This document shows positions 16,425 to 26,363 of a stretch of 64,000 bases of DNA, piece after piece. This stretch comes from CAZAPO01 sp044841755 (GTDB lineage Bacteria > Bacteroidota > Bacteroidia > Flavobacteriales > Flavobacteriaceae). How positions within the stretch are numbered: the first letter of the stretch is position 1; every line of letters starts with the position of its first letter. Where the stretch lies: contig JAXOFM010000007.1 of the NCBI GenBank assembly GCA_044841755.1, positions 60,639 to 124,638 on the forward strand. Direction: 5' to 3'. The notes under the pieces were generated by a model. That model was not told where the DNA came from. It worked only from the letters and a program-made list of their open reading frames with translations, and searched no databases. The translations under genes were made by a program, and so were the position numbers.

Positions 16425-17821
16425 GAAAGTTTATATGTTTGATTCTTGTTGCTCTAAATGGGTTTCAAAATATTAATGGACAAGTCCAAGATGAGATGCT
16501 CTCTTTCAAGGAGTATCTGGCATTGGTTCAAAAATATCATCCTGTTGTAAAGCAAGCACAATTAGTAGTTGATGAAAGCCAATCGAAGCTTTTAAAATCG
16601 AGAGGAGCTTTCGATCCAAACATTGCTGTAGATCTTGAAAGAAAGAAGTTTGAAGGAACCGAATATTATGATAGATTAAATGCAGCGTTTAAAATCCCTA
16701 CTTGGTATGGGATTGAAGTTAAAGCAAACTTTGAAGAAGCATCGGGTACATATTTAAATCCTGAATATACTGTGCCACAGGATGGCTTATATAGCGCAGG
16801 AATTTCGTTTTCTGTAGCACAAGGACTATTAATTAATGAGCGAATGGCAACCCTTAAGCAGGCTAAATTTTTTGTTAAGCAGGCAAAGGCAGATCGCGAA
16901 TTATTAATAAACGAAATTTTGTACGATGCTACAATTAGTTATTTTGACTGGTTAAAATCTTATGGCAATTTGTTGGTTTATGAACAGTTCTTAGACAATG
17001 CAGCATTAAGGTTTGATGGAATAAAGCAAAGTGTAGAAGTTGGAGAAAGGGCCGCGATAGATTCAATTGAAGCTCGGATAATTGTAAGTAGTAGGAGGCT
17101 TAGTTTAGAAAAAGCAAAAGTCGACTTGTTAAAAAAGCAATTAGACGTTGCTAACTTCTTATGGTTGGATAATAATATACCCTTGGAGATGCAGGAAAAT
17201 GTGATTCCTGAACTAAATAGTTTAACAACTATAGAAAATACCCTTAATATTGTTGGTTTTGGAGATGATATGGCGTTAGAAAATCATCCTAAAATGCGTT
17301 CCTTAAACTTTAAATATGAAAGTTTAAAAGTCAATAAGAATCTAAAAGCTAATAAGTTACTACCAAAAATTGATCTGCAATATAATTTTCTTTCAGAGAA
17401 TTATGATAATATTAATGCTTTCAATACCGCAAATTATAAGAGTAGTCTAACATTTAAATTGCCTTTATTCTTGAGAAAGGAACGAGGTGATTTAAAATTA
17501 GCGAAGCTCAAACTAAGGGATACGAAATACGATATTGCTACTACAGAGTTGAATCTGCAAAATAAAATAAGAGCTGTTCAAGCAGAATTGATTTCATATG
17601 AATCTCAAATAGAAATGTTAGAAGTTATAGTTAGTGATTATGGCCTATTACTAAATGCTGAGGATAGAAAATTTGGTATTGGTGAAAGTTCTATTTTTTT
17701 AGTGAATAGCCGCGAAACAAAACTTATTGAGGCTAAGATTAAGTTGGTTGAACTTAATAATACCATTGCTAATACCAAGGCTAACTACTTTAAAATATTA
17801 GCAGGTAATCCATTGTTATAA
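16421..17821 (+). CDS. TolC-family outer membrane efflux protein
   Basis: 466 residues with a signal peptide (MRKFICLILVALNGFQNINGQ) and two repeats of long helices typical of TolC/OEP proteins, for example LSFKEYLALVQKYHPVVKQAQLVVDESQSK and a second copy near residues 290-440. It forms the outer-membrane/periplasmic exit duct for the ABC-HlyD pair encoded just upstream. The overlapping ATGA start suggests translational coupling and a fixed stoichiometry. It is the last gene of the TetR-led operon. Confidence 0.93.
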   Translation: MRKFICLILVALNGFQNINGQVQDEMLSFKEYLALVQKYHPVVKQAQLVVDESQSKLLKSRGAFDPNIAVDLERKKFEGTEYYDRLNAAFKIPTWYGIEVKANFEEASGTYLNPEYTVPQDGLYSAGISFSVAQGLLINERMATLKQAKFFVKQAKADRELLINEILYDATISYFDWLKSYGNLLVYEQFLDNAALRFDGIKQSVEVGERAAIDSIEARIIVSSRRLSLEKAKVDLLKKQLDVANFLWLDNNIPLEMQENVIPELNSLTTIENTLNIVGFGDDMALENHPKMRSLNFKYESLKVNKNLKANKLLPKIDLQYNFLSENYDNINAFNTANYKSSLTFKLPLFLRKERGDLKLAKLKLRDTKYDIATTELNLQNKIRAVQAELISYESQIEMLEVIVSDYGLLLNAEDRKFGIGESSIFLVNSRETKLIEAKIKLVELNNTIANTKANYFKILAGNPLL

Positions 17822-17838
17822 AATAAGTAAACATCAAT

Positions 17839-17869
17839 TTGGAAATTTTTATAGGGAGTTTGATATTTG
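17839..17869 (+). promoter_or_regulatory. Candidate promoter of mpl
   Basis: TTG at 17839-17841, a 20-nt spacer and GATATTTG at 17862-17869 (one mismatch to TAnnTTTG) precede the ATG at 17886. Confidence 0.4.
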
Positions 17870-17885
17870 TTTTAAACGAAAATAA

Positions 17886-19238
17886 ATGAACGTACATTTC
17901 ATTGCCATTGGTGGTGCTGCAATGCATAATTTAGCCATAGCGCTTCATAATAAAGGATATCGGGTAACAGGTAGTGATGACGTCATCTTTGATCCTTCTA
18001 AATCACGATTAGAAGCAAAAGGATTATTACCAGAAGAGTTTGGGTGGTTTCCAGAAAAGATAACTGTTGATTTAGATGCCATCGTTCTAGGAATGCATGC
18101 AAAAGCGGATAATCCAGAATTGTTAAAAGCACAAGAGTTAGGACTCACTATTTACAGTTATCCAGAGTTTTTATACGAGCAGTCAAAACATAAAACCAGA
18201 GTTGTGATTGGTGGTAGCCATGGAAAGACTACTATAACCTCAATGATACTTCATGTAATGCATTATCACGATCGTGAAGTTGATTATATGGTTGGCGCTC
18301 AGTTAGAAGGTTTTGATGTGATGGTGAAGCTTACAGATGATAATGATTTTATTGTGTTAGAAGGAGATGAATATCTGAGCTCACCAATTGATAGAAGACC
18401 AAAGTTTCACCTTTACCAACCAAACATTGCTTTGTTAAGTGGAATAGCTTGGGATCATATAAACGTATTTCCAACTTTTGAGAATTATGTAGAGCAGTTT
18501 AGCATTTTTGTAGATAGTATTTCTAATGGAGGAAGTATTACTTACAATGTGGAAGATAAGGTTGTAAAACAAATTGTAGAAACATCTGAAAACCCAATAA
18601 GAAAGTTTCCTTACGAAACTCCAAAATATACTGTGGAAGATGGAGAAACATTATTAGAAACTCCAGATGGACCAATGCCTATTGAGGTTTTTGGGAAACA
18701 CAATTTAAACAACCTTGCAGGTGCAAAATGGATTTGTCAGCAAATGGGGATTGATGAAGACGATTTCTACGAAGCTATCTCCACTTTTAAGGGAGCTAGT
18801 AAACGTTTAGAGAAGATTGCTGAAAGTAGCTCAAGCGCTATCTATAAAGACTTTGCACACTCACCAAGTAAAGTAAAAGCAACTACCAATGCTGTAAAAG
18901 AGAAATATCAAGATAGAACCGTTTTGGCTTGTTTAGAATTGCATACTTATAGTAGTTTAAATGCTGAATTTTTAAAGGAGTACCAAGGTGCTTTAGAAGC
19001 AGCTGATGTTGCAGTAGTGTTTTATTCCCCAACTGCTTTAGAGATTAAAAAACTGGATGCTATAACGCATGAGCAAATTGCTACAGCTTTTAATAGAGAT
19101 GATTTAATTATCTATACAAACCCTCAGGAATTTAAAAACTTTTTGTTTACTCAAGATTTTGATAACAAAGCCATTTTGTTAATGAGTTCGGGTAATTACG
19201 GAGGATTGGATTTTAAGGAGGTGAAGGCGCTAATTTAA
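17886..19238 (+). CDS. mpl: UDP-N-acetylmuramate:L-Ala-gamma-D-Glu-meso-DAP ligase (Mpl)
   Basis: A 450-residue Mur ligase. The N-terminal Rossmann domain begins MNVHFIAIGGAAMHNLAIAL, the ATP site is IGGSHGKTTITSM near residue 107, and the end of the central domain carries GKHNLNNLAGA. The start (HFIAIGG...MHNLA) and length distinguish Mpl from MurC. It re-attaches recovered murein tripeptide to UDP-MurNAc in cell-wall recycling. It lies 64 bases after the efflux operon and has its own candidate promoter. Confidence 0.9.
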   Translation: MNVHFIAIGGAAMHNLAIALHNKGYRVTGSDDVIFDPSKSRLEAKGLLPEEFGWFPEKITVDLDAIVLGMHAKADNPELLKAQELGLTIYSYPEFLYEQSKHKTRVVIGGSHGKTTITSMILHVMHYHDREVDYMVGAQLEGFDVMVKLTDDNDFIVLEGDEYLSSPIDRRPKFHLYQPNIALLSGIAWDHINVFPTFENYVEQFSIFVDSISNGGSITYNVEDKVVKQIVETSENPIRKFPYETPKYTVEDGETLLETPDGPMPIEVFGKHNLNNLAGAKWICQQMGIDEDDFYEAISTFKGASKRLEKIAESSSSAIYKDFAHSPSKVKATTNAVKEKYQDRTVLACLELHTYSSLNAEFLKEYQGALEAADVAVVFYSPTALEIKKLDAITHEQIATAFNRDDLIIYTNPQEFKNFLFTQDFDNKAILLMSSGNYGGLDFKEVKALI

Positions 19239-19322
19239 TACACGATTTTCAAATTTTATAACCCTATAAATTTACCAACCTATTACTTTCATGTTCACCA
19301 CATTTATAAAATGCTTCTTTTT

Positions 19323-19931
19323 TCATGCTTTAGGATTAAAAATGGTATCTAAAAATCCTCTAACAGATTGTTGATTGGCTTTAATAAGCTCTTCGTAAGC
19401 ATTTATTCTATCCTGTTTACGCTTATCTTGTGAGAGTTTAAATTTACCTTCCCAATTAGTAATAGTGATCTCGAACATTTTAATATAATCTAGATTACCT
19501 TCCATACGTTTATTGTCAGCATCAAGTACATATTTATGGTCTGGAGCTTCCAAGAATTCAGTCATTTTAATGAGTGACTCCTTAAGCGCTTCTTTACTCT
19601 CAATAGCTTCAACGATTCCTTTTAAATGTACTTTTATATAGTTCCATGTTGGTAATTGTGTAGTGCTATACACACTTGGTGAGATATAGCAGTCTGGTCC
19701 TGAAAAAATTATAGTGAGCTCATTATCATCTCGCATTAATGGAGTTTGTGGATTGAAAATATCAATATGACCAATAAGTTTGCCATCACTTTCTCTGTAA
19801 ATCAAAGGCATGTGCGTAACCAAAGGAGAACTATTTTTAACCGAAATAACAGTTGCCAAAGGATAAGCTTTGATCACTTCTTTCATACGATCTATGCTGT
19901 CGTCTTGATGATGTGGTGGTGGATACTTCAT
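19323..19931 (-). CDS. PaiB-like FMN-binding protein
   Basis: 202 residues of the PaiB family (split-barrel FMN-binding fold). It starts MKYPPPHHQ, and the segments LATVISVKNSSPLVTHMPLIY, LIGHIDIFNPQ and PSVYSTTQLPTWNYIKVHLKG match the family. Bacillus PaiB was described as a negative regulator of sporulation and protease genes, but most members are uncharacterised, so a regulatory role here is not implied. It is followed upstream by the DUF1569 gene on the same strand, 38 bases away. Confidence 0.85.
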   Translation of the reverse strand: MKYPPPHHQDDSIDRMKEVIKAYPLATVISVKNSSPLVTHMPLIYRESDGKLIGHIDIFNPQTPLMRDDNELTIIFSGPDCYISPSVYSTTQLPTWNYIKVHLKGIVEAIESKEALKESLIKMTEFLEAPDHKYVLDADNKRMEGNLDYIKMFEITITNWEGKFKLSQDKRKQDRINAYEELIKANQQSVRGFLDTIFNPKA

Positions 19932-19969
19932 TTATAACCTTGCGTATTTTATTACATAATGTGACTTAG

Positions 19970-20422
19970 TCACACTCCAAATTGTTTTAGGTGATGATCT
20001 AAGTGTTTGTATTGTGATTTTCCCCATTGTTCAGTTGTCAACTTTCCAAAAAAAGGGTGTGCAGGCCAATTAGATTTTTCTTTTAATAAGCTAAATTCTT
20101 CAATTACTGCTTCTAGCTTGGTCTTTTGCTCATTAAAATTGTATTTTCCTTTTGCTATATAATCCCTTGCAGTTGGCATGTTTTCTTTCCAGGATTTGTC
20201 ATTATACAGTGAAGATTTAAAAAGCTTAAAAACTAATTTCTTCATGAATCCAATTTCTGTGTTTAGTTGTTTCTTTCCAATCGCAACTTCAAGCGGCCCC
20301 TGGCAATGATATAACATTTGATCTATATTCATTATTCCCCATTGAGGAGTAGAGGTGTCAGATAATTGATTTATTCTGTTGAGAATTTCTTCTTTCGAGT
20401 CCCCTTCAAATAGTGATTTCAT
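19970..20422 (-). CDS. DUF1569 family protein
   Basis: 150 residues without signal peptide. The segments PQWGIMNIDQMLYHCQGPLEVAIG, WPAHPFFGKLTTEQWGKSQYKHLDHHLKQFG and an internal MPTARDY match DUF1569, a family with a DinB-like helical bundle and conserved histidines (residues about 39 and 143-144) that may bind metal. Function unknown. It is probably co-transcribed with the PaiB-like gene. Confidence 0.78.
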   Translation of the reverse strand: MKSLFEGDSKEEILNRINQLSDTSTPQWGIMNIDQMLYHCQGPLEVAIGKKQLNTEIGFMKKLVFKLFKSSLYNDKSWKENMPTARDYIAKGKYNFNEQKTKLEAVIEEFSLLKEKSNWPAHPFFGKLTTEQWGKSQYKHLDHHLKQFGV

Positions 20423-20560
20423 TTAGTAAGTTTTATTGTGTCTGAAATTTACAATATTTATATTTACTCATTAAATGAGATTTTAGTTTTTTAGACTCAT
20501 CTCTTTGTTATATTAATTTTAAACCCAGTTCCTTATTCACTTGTCAGGGACGCAGTTTAT

Positions 20561-21259
20561 ATGCCTGAAAAGCCATCTTCTTTCTCCATAAAAAACTGGT
20601 CACAAGATGATCAACCACGTGAAAAATTACGTGATAAGGGTAAAGCAGCACTTAGCGATGCCGAATTGGTTGCTATACTCATAGGTTCTGGAAGTAGAGA
20701 TGAAAGTGCTGTGTCACTCTGTAAACGTATTTTGGCAAGTGTCGATAATAATTTAAGTGAACTTGGGAAGCTATCTATCAAACAGCTAATGGAATTCAAA
20801 GGAATTGGCGAAGCTAAAGCTATAACCATGGCTGCAGCAATGGAATTAGGCAGACGAAGAAGGGGAGAAGAGGCATTGGAAAAACAGAAGATAGTTTCTA
20901 GTAGATCGGTTTTTGAGTTAATGCAACCTATTATAGGTGAGCTTCGGCATGAAGAATTTTGGATTATCTACTTGAACAATTCAAACAAAGTATTACAAAA
21001 GCAACAGCTTAGTAAAGGAGGAATTTCTGGTACTTTGGTAGATGTGAGATTGGTAATGAAAACTGCTTTAGACTTAGTAGCTACAGGATTAATTTTAGTC
21101 CATAATCACCCTTCAGGAACTTTAAAACCAAGTGAAGCAGATAAACAACTAACTCAAAAACTAAAACAAGCTGCAAAAAGTTTAGATATTAAGGTGCTAG
21201 ACCATTTAATAATAACCGAAAAAGCCTACTTTAGCTTTGCAGATGAAACCATTTTATAA
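20561..21259 (+). CDS. radC: RadC family protein (JAB1/MPN domain)
   Basis: 232 residues. A helix-hairpin-helix region (about 70-100, MEFKGIGEAKAITMAAAMELGRR) precedes a JAMM metal site, HNHPSG at 181-186 followed by S-x(2)-D. Length is standard for chromosomal RadC. The name comes from an old DNA-repair assignment since withdrawn for E. coli; the true role is unknown. The next gene starts directly after its stop, suggesting an operon. Confidence 0.93.
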   Translation: MPEKPSSFSIKNWSQDDQPREKLRDKGKAALSDAELVAILIGSGSRDESAVSLCKRILASVDNNLSELGKLSIKQLMEFKGIGEAKAITMAAAMELGRRRRGEEALEKQKIVSSRSVFELMQPIIGELRHEEFWIIYLNNSNKVLQKQQLSKGGISGTLVDVRLVMKTALDLVATGLILVHNHPSGTLKPSEADKQLTQKLKQAAKSLDIKVLDHLIITEKAYFSFADETIL

Positions 21260-22561
21260 GTGCTACTAGTTTATACGCATAAGATTACTCCACGACTAAA
21301 GTATGTATTCAAACAAGTATGCACAAGAATTCTTGATATTCCAGTAACGTTTACTACAACTGTTGAAGAGTTTATTGCTCATGATAGTTTAAAGATGACA
21401 TACTCCAGACAGCCTTTAGGTAATGAGTTTTTTGTGAAAGGACATGATATTTTATTTGAGCAAGGATTGTCAGATAATGATATCCATGTTATGGATTGGG
21501 AAGAAACCAAGTGCTTTTTTCATAATGGAGAAAAGAGCTCTATTCCTTTTGATATTTTTGCAGCTTCCTTCTATTTATTGAGTAGATATGAAGAATATTT
21601 ACCTCATGTAAAGGATGAGTTTGGACGCTTTACTGCAAATGATAGTTTAGCGTTGAAGTATGAGTTTTTGCATCAACCAGTAGTTGATATTTGGGCTATT
21701 AAATTTAAAAGTGCATTACGGCAAAAGTTTCCAGATTATCAATTTAAAGAGCGAGAATACAGTATAAAACCAATAATAGATGTCCCAATGGCTTATTATT
21801 TTAGGCAAAAAGGTTTAATGAGAACCATTGGAGGTACTTTAAGTGATATTTTTAGGCTGAAGCTTAAGCAATTATATGAAAGATATCTAGTGTTACTAAA
21901 GTTTAAAAGAGATCCTTACAATACCTTTAAATGGATCACTAATATGCAAAAGCGCAGTAAGAGTAAGTTTTTGGTTTTCTTTTTAATTGGTGATTATAGT
22001 ACATATGATAAAAATGTTAGTATTAACAAGAAGAGCTTTATTTCACTTATTAAATCGGTTGCTGATTATTGTAGAGTGGGTTTAAAAGCCTCATATTTTG
22101 CTTTAGAAGACATATCGATTCTAAAGAAGGAAAAGAAGAGTATGGAGTCTATTATTAATAACTCATTAGAGATTTCTAGAAATTCTTTTTCAAGGTTGAA
22201 TCTCCCACAAACTTATCGAAACTTAATTGAGCTTGAAATAAAGGAAGATTATACAATGGGTTACATCAATCAAATAGGTTTTAGAGCAGGAACATGTACA
22301 CCTTTTTTGTTTTACGATATAGATTTTGAAATTCAAACACCATTAATGATTAATCCTTTTCATATCATGGATTTTGCTTTACTACAACATAAATCATTTC
22401 TCGATAAAAAAGAGACGCTTTTAAAACTAATTGAAGAAGTGAAGGGCGTAAAAGGAACTTTTACACCAGTTTTTCATAATTACTCGTTTGGAGATATACA
22501 CCGCTGGAAAGGATTTAAAGAATTATTCACCATTACAATTGATTCTGTAAATGAGGCTTAA
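21260..22561 (+). CDS. Polysaccharide deacetylase-like protein with DUF7033-type N-terminus
   Basis: 433 residues starting with GTG directly after the radC stop. The N-terminal half (HKITPRLKYVFKQVCTRIL...PFDIFAASFYLLSRYEEYLP) matches a domain common in Bacteroidota that precedes a NodB-like fold. The C-terminal half contains FFLIGDYSTYDKN, then LNLPQTYRNLIELEIKEDYTMGY and GFRAGTCTPFLFYD. This corresponds to the catalytic barrel of carbohydrate esterase family 4, but with weak metal-ligand conservation. A role in cell-surface polysaccharide processing is an inference. Its last 11 bases overlap the HAD gene. Confidence 0.72.
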   Translation: MLLVYTHKITPRLKYVFKQVCTRILDIPVTFTTTVEEFIAHDSLKMTYSRQPLGNEFFVKGHDILFEQGLSDNDIHVMDWEETKCFFHNGEKSSIPFDIFAASFYLLSRYEEYLPHVKDEFGRFTANDSLALKYEFLHQPVVDIWAIKFKSALRQKFPDYQFKEREYSIKPIIDVPMAYYFRQKGLMRTIGGTLSDIFRLKLKQLYERYLVLLKFKRDPYNTFKWITNMQKRSKSKFLVFFLIGDYSTYDKNVSINKKSFISLIKSVADYCRVGLKASYFALEDISILKKEKKSMESIINNSLEISRNSFSRLNLPQTYRNLIELEIKEDYTMGYINQIGFRAGTCTPFLFYDIDFEIQTPLMINPFHIMDFALLQHKSFLDKKETLLKLIEEVKGVKGTFTPVFHNYSFGDIHRWKGFKELFTITIDSVNEA

Positions 22562-23240
22562 AAACATTTCGCATATATTTTTTGATTTAGATCACACACT
22601 TTGGGACTTTGATAAAAACTCTGGTTTAACTTTTGAAAAGATCTTTAACCTCAACGGAATAGATATCAATTTAAGAGAGTTTTTAGAGGTTTATGAGCCT
22701 ATTAATTTTCAATATTGGAAGCTTTATAGGGAGGAGAGAATAGATAAGGCTAGTTTGCGCTTTGGAAGACTTAATGATGCTTTCAAGCAATTGAATAAGA
22801 AAGTAAAGACAGGAATGATTCATAAACTATCTGAAGACTATATTGCTTATCTCTGTACTTTTAATCATCTGTTTGATGGAGCTATTGAAATACTGGAATA
22901 CCTTTCGCCAAATTATGAGCTGCATATTATAACCAATGGCTTTAAAGAAGTGCAGCAAGGTAAATTGAATCAGTCTAACATAGATCACTTTTTTAAGACG
23001 GTAACAAATTCTGAGATGGTCGGTGTTAAAAAACCAAATCCTAAAATATTCAATCATGCTTTAGAAGTAGCTAGAGCAGATAAATCAAGAAGTATAATGA
23101 TTGGTGATAATTTGGAAGCAGATGTTCTGGGAGCTTTAGACATTGGTTTGGACGCCATTTGTTTTAACTATCATAAAGAAGAGCTAAATGGAGATATTAA
23201 GAAAGTAGATCATCTTTCAGAGCTAAAGAAATTTTTATAA
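22551..23240 (+). CDS. YjjG-type HAD family 5'-nucleotidase
   Basis: 229 residues of the HAD superfamily. Motif I is FFDLDHTLWDFD (about 9-20), motif II is HIITNGF, and motif III/IV is KKPNPKIFNHAL followed by SIMIGDNLEADVLGA. The arrangement matches YjjG-like noncanonical pyrimidine nucleotidases, which dephosphorylate nucleoside monophosphates as house-cleaning enzymes. It overlaps the preceding gene by 11 bases, which indicates translational coupling. Confidence 0.88.
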   Translation: MRLKNISHIFFDLDHTLWDFDKNSGLTFEKIFNLNGIDINLREFLEVYEPINFQYWKLYREERIDKASLRFGRLNDAFKQLNKKVKTGMIHKLSEDYIAYLCTFNHLFDGAIEILEYLSPNYELHIITNGFKEVQQGKLNQSNIDHFFKTVTNSEMVGVKKPNPKIFNHALEVARADKSRSIMIGDNLEADVLGALDIGLDAICFNYHKEELNGDIKKVDHLSELKKFL

Positions 23241-23285
23241 AACTGAAGTAAATTGTTATATTGAAAATCAATTAATCCGTACACA

Positions 23286-24236
23286 ATGAAAAATAAATTT
23301 TTAGTTTTTTTCTTGCTAGCAGGTATACTTAGTGTTGACTCACAAAGTAGCATTAATGATTATAAATATGTTGTGGTTCCACAATATTTTGATTTTATTC
23401 AAGGGAAGAATACTTATAGATTAAACTCTAACACAAGGTTTTTATTAAAAAAGAATGGCTTTGATGCATATATGGCTGGAGAGCTTGAGCAAAGAGATTA
23501 TCTCAATAATAAATGTCTGGCTTTAGATGTGAATGTGATTAACCTTTCAAATATGTTGAAGACAAAGCTCAAACTAACTTTAACTAATTGTAAGGAAGAA
23601 GTGATTTTTGAAACAGAAGTGGGTGAATCAAAATCTAAAGAATATAAAGTTGCATATAATGAAGCTTTAAATAAAGCCTTTAGATCATTTGAGGGTGTGA
23701 ATTATAATTATGTGCCTAATGACGCAATTTTGAGTGAAGCTAGAACTGATAGTCAAATTGATGTAGTTCAAAAAGAGACTGTAGAGAAATTAAAAGCTGA
23801 GATTGAAGAATTAAAGGCAGAAAGAAAGGAAGTGCAGACTAGTGATGCAAGTAAGAAAGTTGAGAATGAGAAGTTCAATGTAAAGGAGGACTTCGGGCCA
23901 ACAAAAAATAAGGGAACAGTTGAAGGTAATAAGAAGGTTGATAACGAGAAATTTAATGTAAAAGAAGAGTTTGGGCCTACAAAATCTAACCAACGATTAG
24001 CAACGAGTAATGCAAAAAAATCTTCCAAAAATGAAAATAACTTGTTGCGAGCTAAAGAAACAGATAATGGTTATCAATTAACTGATAAGGAATCTAAAAT
24101 TGTAATGGTTTTAATAGAAACTCCGCAGAAAGACTTTTATATTGTGAAAGACCAAAATGCAATAGTTTTTAAAGAAGATGGAGTTTGGTTCTATTCTAAA
24201 GGGGAAGAAAAGAAACAACTGAGCATTAAATTCTAG
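23286..24236 (+). CDS. Secreted protein with duplicated 13-17-residue motif
   Basis: 316 residues of unknown function. The signal peptide is MKNKFLVFFLLAGILSVDSQ. Residues 25-145 form a domain beginning with DYKYVVVPQYFDF that I associate with uncharacterised Flavobacteriaceae proteins. A charged helix follows, then two near-identical blocks, NEKFNVKEDFGPTK and NEKFNVKEEFGPTK, about 27 residues apart, and a C-terminal domain of about 60 residues. The blocks differ mostly by synonymous codons. Its stop overlaps that of the convergent rarA. Confidence 0.75.
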   Translation: MKNKFLVFFLLAGILSVDSQSSINDYKYVVVPQYFDFIQGKNTYRLNSNTRFLLKKNGFDAYMAGELEQRDYLNNKCLALDVNVINLSNMLKTKLKLTLTNCKEEVIFETEVGESKSKEYKVAYNEALNKAFRSFEGVNYNYVPNDAILSEARTDSQIDVVQKETVEKLKAEIEELKAERKEVQTSDASKKVENEKFNVKEDFGPTKNKGTVEGNKKVDNEKFNVKEEFGPTKSNQRLATSNAKKSSKNENNLLRAKETDNGYQLTDKESKIVMVLIETPQKDFYIVKDQNAIVFKEDGVWFYSKGEEKKQLSIKF

Positions 24237-25510
24237 TAATCGTATTTATCTTTCCAACGGTTTTTCAAGAACTCTCTAAGTGCATTCTCTCGCGAATTAT
24301 TACTGGGGTTGTATAATGTTGTTCCAGAGATTTCTTCGGGAAGAAACTCATGCAATGCAAAATTATTCTGATGATTATGGGCGTATTGGTAATTATCGCC
24401 GTAACCGAGTTCTTTCATTAATTTAGTTGGCGCATTTCTAATGGATAAAGGAACGCTTAAATCTCCAGTTTCTCTAACGAGCTGTTGTGCATTCTTAATA
24501 GCCATATAAGAAGCATTACTCTTAGGTGAGCTAGCCAAATAGGTTGCACACTGACTTAAAATTATTCTGGATTCAGGATATCCTATTGTTGAAACTGCTT
24601 GAAAAGTACTATTAGCAATAACCAGCGCCGTAGGATTTGCATTGCCAATATCTTCACTTGCTAGTATTAACATGCGACGGGCAATAAACTTCACATCTTC
24701 ACCTCCTTCTACCATTCTAGCCAACCAATAAACAGCTGCATTAGGATCACTTCCTCTAATGGATTTTATAAAAGCCGAAATAATATCATAGTGCTGTTCG
24801 CCAGTTTTATCATACCTAACTGTATTATTTTGAACCTTTTTTAAAACCTCTTCATTAGTTATTGTAATTTCCTCAGAATCGTAAGAATTAACAATTAGCT
24901 CGAAAATATTCAATAATTTTCTGGCATCTCCTCCAGAAAGTCGCAAAAGAGCTTCCGTTTCGTCGAGGATAATGCTCTTTTTAGATAATATGTCATCTTT
25001 TTCAATTGCACGCTTTAAAAGGCTCTCTAAATCGTTTTTATCAAAAGAATTTAAAATATAGACTTGACATCTAGATAAAAGTGCAGGAATAACTTCGAAA
25101 CTAGGATTCTCAGTTGTGGCTCCTATTAAAGTTACCCAACCTTTTTCTACGGCTTGTAAAAGCGAGTCTTGTTGCGACTTACTAAATCGATGAATCTCAT
25201 CAATAAATAGTATAGGGTTTTTTGTGGTGAACAATCCTCCACTTTGTTTAGCTTTATCTATAACTTCTCGCACATCTTTTACACCAGAATTTATAGCGCT
25301 TAATGTATAAAATGGGCGTTTAGATTCGTTGGCAATAATATAAGCAAGTGTTGTTTTACCAATCCCAGGAGGACCCCAAAAAATCATTGAGGGAATAAGC
25401 CCTTGCTTTATTGAAGTAGTGAGTGAACCTTCTGGACCGACGAGATGTGATTGACTAATATAGTCTTCCAAAGTATGTGGTCTTAGTCGTTCGGCTAAAG
25501 GTTCATTCAT
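24233..25510 (-). CDS. rarA: Replication-associated recombination protein A (MgsA/RarA)
   Basis: A 425-residue AAA+ ATPase of the clamp-loader group: MNEPLAERLRPHTLEDYISQSHLVG, Walker A GPPGIGKTTLAY (about 45-56), Walker B FIDEIHRFSKSQQDSLL, sensor 1 IGATTENPSF. The C-terminal oligomerisation domain contains IRGSDPNAAVYWLARM, diagnostic of RarA. It acts at stalled replication forks. It converges with the secreted-protein gene and its stop codon overlaps that gene. Confidence 0.95.
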   Translation of the reverse strand: MNEPLAERLRPHTLEDYISQSHLVGPEGSLTTSIKQGLIPSMIFWGPPGIGKTTLAYIIANESKRPFYTLSAINSGVKDVREVIDKAKQSGGLFTTKNPILFIDEIHRFSKSQQDSLLQAVEKGWVTLIGATTENPSFEVIPALLSRCQVYILNSFDKNDLESLLKRAIEKDDILSKKSIILDETEALLRLSGGDARKLLNIFELIVNSYDSEEITITNEEVLKKVQNNTVRYDKTGEQHYDIISAFIKSIRGSDPNAAVYWLARMVEGGEDVKFIARRMLILASEDIGNANPTALVIANSTFQAVSTIGYPESRIILSQCATYLASSPKSNASYMAIKNAQQLVRETGDLSVPLSIRNAPTKLMKELGYGDNYQYAHNHQNNFALHEFLPEEISGTTLYNPSNNSRENALREFLKNRWKDKYDY

Positions 25511-25607
25511 GCTATAAAATTATGGAATTATTTTCCATAAATATGACAATGTTACATAAACAATAGTTTTGGATAGTTATTTGATAATTATGCTTTAAAT
25601 TTAAATT

Positions 25608-26363
25608 ATGACAGATCAAGATCAGTTTAAATATTCTACAGGTGTAATAGGTTTTCCTATTGTATTTGTGCTTATTATTTGGTTGGTTTTTTGGGCTGAG
25701 GTTAGATTTGGTTTTAGGTTAAATGATTTGGGAGTTTATCCTAGAACATTAAGTGGATTGAAGGGCGTTATCTTCAGTCCATTCATTCATAGTAATATGG
25801 AGCATCTATACCATAACTCAATTCCTCTTTTAGTGTTGTCTATGGCGTTGTTTTATTTCTATAGATCCATAGCTTGGAAGGTTTTAGGTTATGGAATATT
25901 ACTATCAGGAATTATTACTTGGTTAATTGCACGACCAGCTTATCACATAGGTGCAAGCGGTGTAATATATGTATTAATGAGTTTTATTTTATTTAAAGGA
26001 ATTTTTGCTAAACATTTTAGGCTCATAGCACTTTCTTTATTAGTTGTCTTTCTTTATGGAAGTATGATTTGGTACGTATTTCCTATTAAGGAACAGATGT
26101 CTTGGGAAGGACATTTATCTGGTTTAATTGTGGGTTTCTTATTCGCTATTATTTTTAGAAAATCGATAGCTAAACCAAAAAAGTATGAATGGCAGCGAGA
26201 AGATTACAATGAAGAGGACGATCCTTTTCTAAAACATTTTGATGAAGATGGAAACTTTATAGAACACTTACATGAAGAGAATGATGAAACAGAAGAGTCA
26301 AAGGAAATAAAACCTAGATATATCGTTCGATACCATATAAGAAGAAGAAAGAAGGAGGACTAA
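25608..26363 (+). CDS. Rhomboid-family intramembrane serine protease
   Basis: 251 residues with six likely membrane helices and a charged C-terminal tail. The catalytic dyad is visible as GASG with Ser117 (HIGASGVIYVL) and His169 (WEGHLSGLIVG). The HSNMEHLYHNSIPLL segment in the second helix matches the HxxxHxxxN signature. It cleaves membrane-spanning substrates within the bilayer; substrates are unknown. It converges with rlmB and their stop codons overlap. Confidence 0.93.
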   Translation: MTDQDQFKYSTGVIGFPIVFVLIIWLVFWAEVRFGFRLNDLGVYPRTLSGLKGVIFSPFIHSNMEHLYHNSIPLLVLSMALFYFYRSIAWKVLGYGILLSGIITWLIARPAYHIGASGVIYVLMSFILFKGIFAKHFRLIALSLLVVFLYGSMIWYVFPIKEQMSWEGHLSGLIVGFLFAIIFRKSIAKPKKYEWQREDYNEEDDPFLKHFDEDGNFIEHLHEENDETEESKEIKPRYIVRYHIRRRKKED

